Part shown: positions 5,732 through 6,648 of the stretch, piece after piece | Layout: each line of letters begins with the position of its first letter | Position numbering within the stretch: position 1 is the stretch's first letter | From: Alphaproteobacteria bacterium | GTDB taxonomy: Bacteria > Pseudomonadota > Alphaproteobacteria > Rhodobacterales > Rhodobacteraceae | DNA: 6,648 nt | Assembly: GCA_003695135.1 (NCBI GenBank) | Contig: RFIR01000308.1 | Coordinates: 1-6,648 of the forward strand | Direction: 5' to 3' | Made by a program: the position numbers and the translations under genes | The notes under the pieces: model-generated | Told to the model about the DNA's origin: nothing | What the model saw: the letters and a program-made list of their open reading frames with translations, nothing else | The model's database searches: none

Positions 5732-6574
5732 ATGAAACGGACCATCCTGAACACGACCGTCGCGGCGCTGACCGCGTTCTCGCTGGGCGCCGCCCCGGTC
5801 GTGGCGGCCCAGTGCACCAACGACACCTGGAACAAGGTGATGCAGCGCGGCAAGATCGTGGTGGGCGTGAAGGCCGACTACAAGCCCTGGGGATTCCGCA
5901 ACGACAGCGGCGAACTGGTGGGCATGGAAATCGACATGGCCAAGGAAGTGGCCGAGACGATGGGCGTCGACATCGAGCTGGTGCCGGTCCAGTCCTCGAA
6001 CCGCATGCAGTTTCTGGAGCAGGGCAAGATCGATCTGATGATCGCCACCATGTCCGACCGCGCCGATCGCCGCAAGATCGTCGGCATCGTGCTGCCCAAC
6101 TACTACACCTCGGGCACCAACGTGATGGCGCCCAAGGCGCTGCACCTGACCAGCTGGGAGGATCTGCGCGGCAAGCCGGTCTGCGGCAAGCAGGGCGCCT
6201 TCTACAACCAGATCGTCGAAAAGCGCTACGGTGCCAAGATCATCGCCTTCACCGGCAATGCCGAGGCCAAGCAGGCACTGCGCGACAAGAAGTGCATCGC
6301 CTGGGTCTATGACGACAGCTCGATCATGTCCGATCTCGCCTCCGGTCAGTGGGACGATTTCGAGATGCCGCTGAATTCCGAGGACGACAACCCCTGGGGG
6401 CTGGCCGTGCCGCTGGCCGAGAAGGACTGCGTTTTCGGCCAGTTCATGTCCGGCATGCAGTACAACTGGCACCGCACCGGCCGGCTGATCGAGCTCGAGG
6501 CCAAATGGGGCATCCAGCCCACCCAGTACCTGAAGGACCAGCACGAGCGGTTCAAGGACTGGCTGGCCGAGTGA
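5732..6574 (+). CDS. Periplasmic amino-acid ABC transporter substrate-binding protein (family 3)
   Basis: The 280-residue product begins with a classic Sec signal peptide: basic MKR, a hydrophobic core, and a VAA site with cleavage likely after Ala26. The mature part has the two-lobe family 3 solute-binding fold: lobe 1 opens with GKIVVGVKADYKPWGF (40-55), then GELVGMEIDMAKEVA (60-74), and the segment LMIATMSDRADRRK (102-115) carries the Arg region that binds the ligand carboxylate in this family. The acidic YDDSS (193-197) corresponds to the usual amine-binding part of lobe 2. It should capture a polar amino acid or close analogue in the periplasm for an ABC importer. The mature chain has Cys28, Cys151, Cys188 and Cys233, so disulfides are possible. 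A good ribosome site, GAGAGGAAG, lies at 5721-5729. No permease or ATPase of the import type is in the window; they are probably downstream. The exact ligand cannot be read from sequence alone. Confidence 0.92.
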   Translation: MKRTILNTTVAALTAFSLGAAPVVAAQCTNDTWNKVMQRGKIVVGVKADYKPWGFRNDSGELVGMEIDMAKEVAETMGVDIELVPVQSSNRMQFLEQGKIDLMIATMSDRADRRKIVGIVLPNYYTSGTNVMAPKALHLTSWEDLRGKPVCGKQGAFYNQIVEKRYGAKIIAFTGNAEAKQALRDKKCIAWVYDDSSIMSDLASGQWDDFEMPLNSEDDNPWGLAVPLAEKDCVFGQFMSGMQYNWHRTGRLIELEAKWGIQPTQYLKDQHERFKDWLAE

Positions 6575-6630
6575 TCCGGGCCTGAGAGCAGGCGGCCCTC
6601 CCCGACCGGGAGGGCCCCGTTGCCCGGATC
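6573..6630 (+). terminator. Nested hairpins after the binding-protein gene
   Basis: An inner 9-bp perfect stem, GGCCCTCCC (6594-6602) with GGGAGGGCC (6608-6616), has a 5-base loop. It is enclosed by an outer 9-bp perfect stem, GATCCGGGC (6573-6581) with GCCCGGATC (6622-6630), whose left arm starts within the TGA stop. There is no T-run. In ABC import operons such a stem after the binding-protein gene often slows mRNA decay or causes partial termination, so the binding protein is made in excess over the permease. That role here is inferred. Confidence 0.5.
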
Positions 6631-6636
6631 GCCGTG

Positions 6637-6648
6637 ATGGAAGACTTC
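6637..6648 (+). CDS. Possible start of a downstream gene (partial)
   Basis: An ATG at 6637 (with an in-frame GTG just before it at 6634) opens a frame reading MEDF to the right edge. GGA at 6626-6628 gives a weak ribosome site at suitable spacing, within the outer hairpin arm. A permease gene commonly follows a family 3 binding protein, so this could be its start, but four codons cannot identify it. Confidence 0.25.

Noticed and set aside
5630..6544. 304-codon open frame on the - strand opposite the binding protein
   Set aside because: Shadow of a gene with a clear signal peptide and family 3 binding-protein motifs; no ribosome site or recognisable domain.

Overview
The window is GC-rich (about two-thirds G+C) with strong G/C bias at third codon positions. 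Together with the gene families present, this suggests an alphaproteobacterium, perhaps of the Rhodospirillales type. That placement is an inference from composition and style; the window has no rRNA or marker gene. All genes look like accessory metabolism or transport.

Layout from left to right: (1) the last 36 codons of an unidentified + strand gene; (2) a short gap holding two tandem copies of a 15-base arm that both pair with one downstream arm, so they could form alternative hairpins; (3) a 522-residue + strand gene that fuses an SMP-30/gluconolactonase-type beta-propeller to an isochorismatase-like hydrolase domain, with Ser where the catalytic Cys of that superfamily normally lies; (4) a convergent - strand MFS transporter whose stop codon, with that of the fusion gene, sits inside one shared palindrome; (5) a divergent 739-base non-coding region with a 20-base inverted repeat, a sharply AT-rich island (33% G+C) bounded by perfect 12-base inverted repeats, and a 12-bp hairpin; (6) a complete MsbA/BmrA-type ABC half-transporter (six membrane segments plus ATPase) on the + strand; (7) a secreted family 3 amino-acid-type solute-binding protein, followed by a nested hairpin and possibly the first codons of a downstream gene.

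The lactonase-hydrolase fusion would fit a two-step hydrolysis of a compound with a lactone (or similar ester) and an amide-type bond. The neighbouring MFS carrier could move a related compound, but nothing in the sequence proves this link. The ABC exporter and the solute-binding protein belong to different transporter classes (exporter versus importer) and are probably separate units. The binding protein is most likely the first gene of an import operon that continues past the right edge. No CRISPR array, tRNA, rRNA, transposase or phage gene is visible. The points most worth a second look are the fusion gene with its altered active site, the alternative-hairpin leader in front of it, and the AT-rich island.
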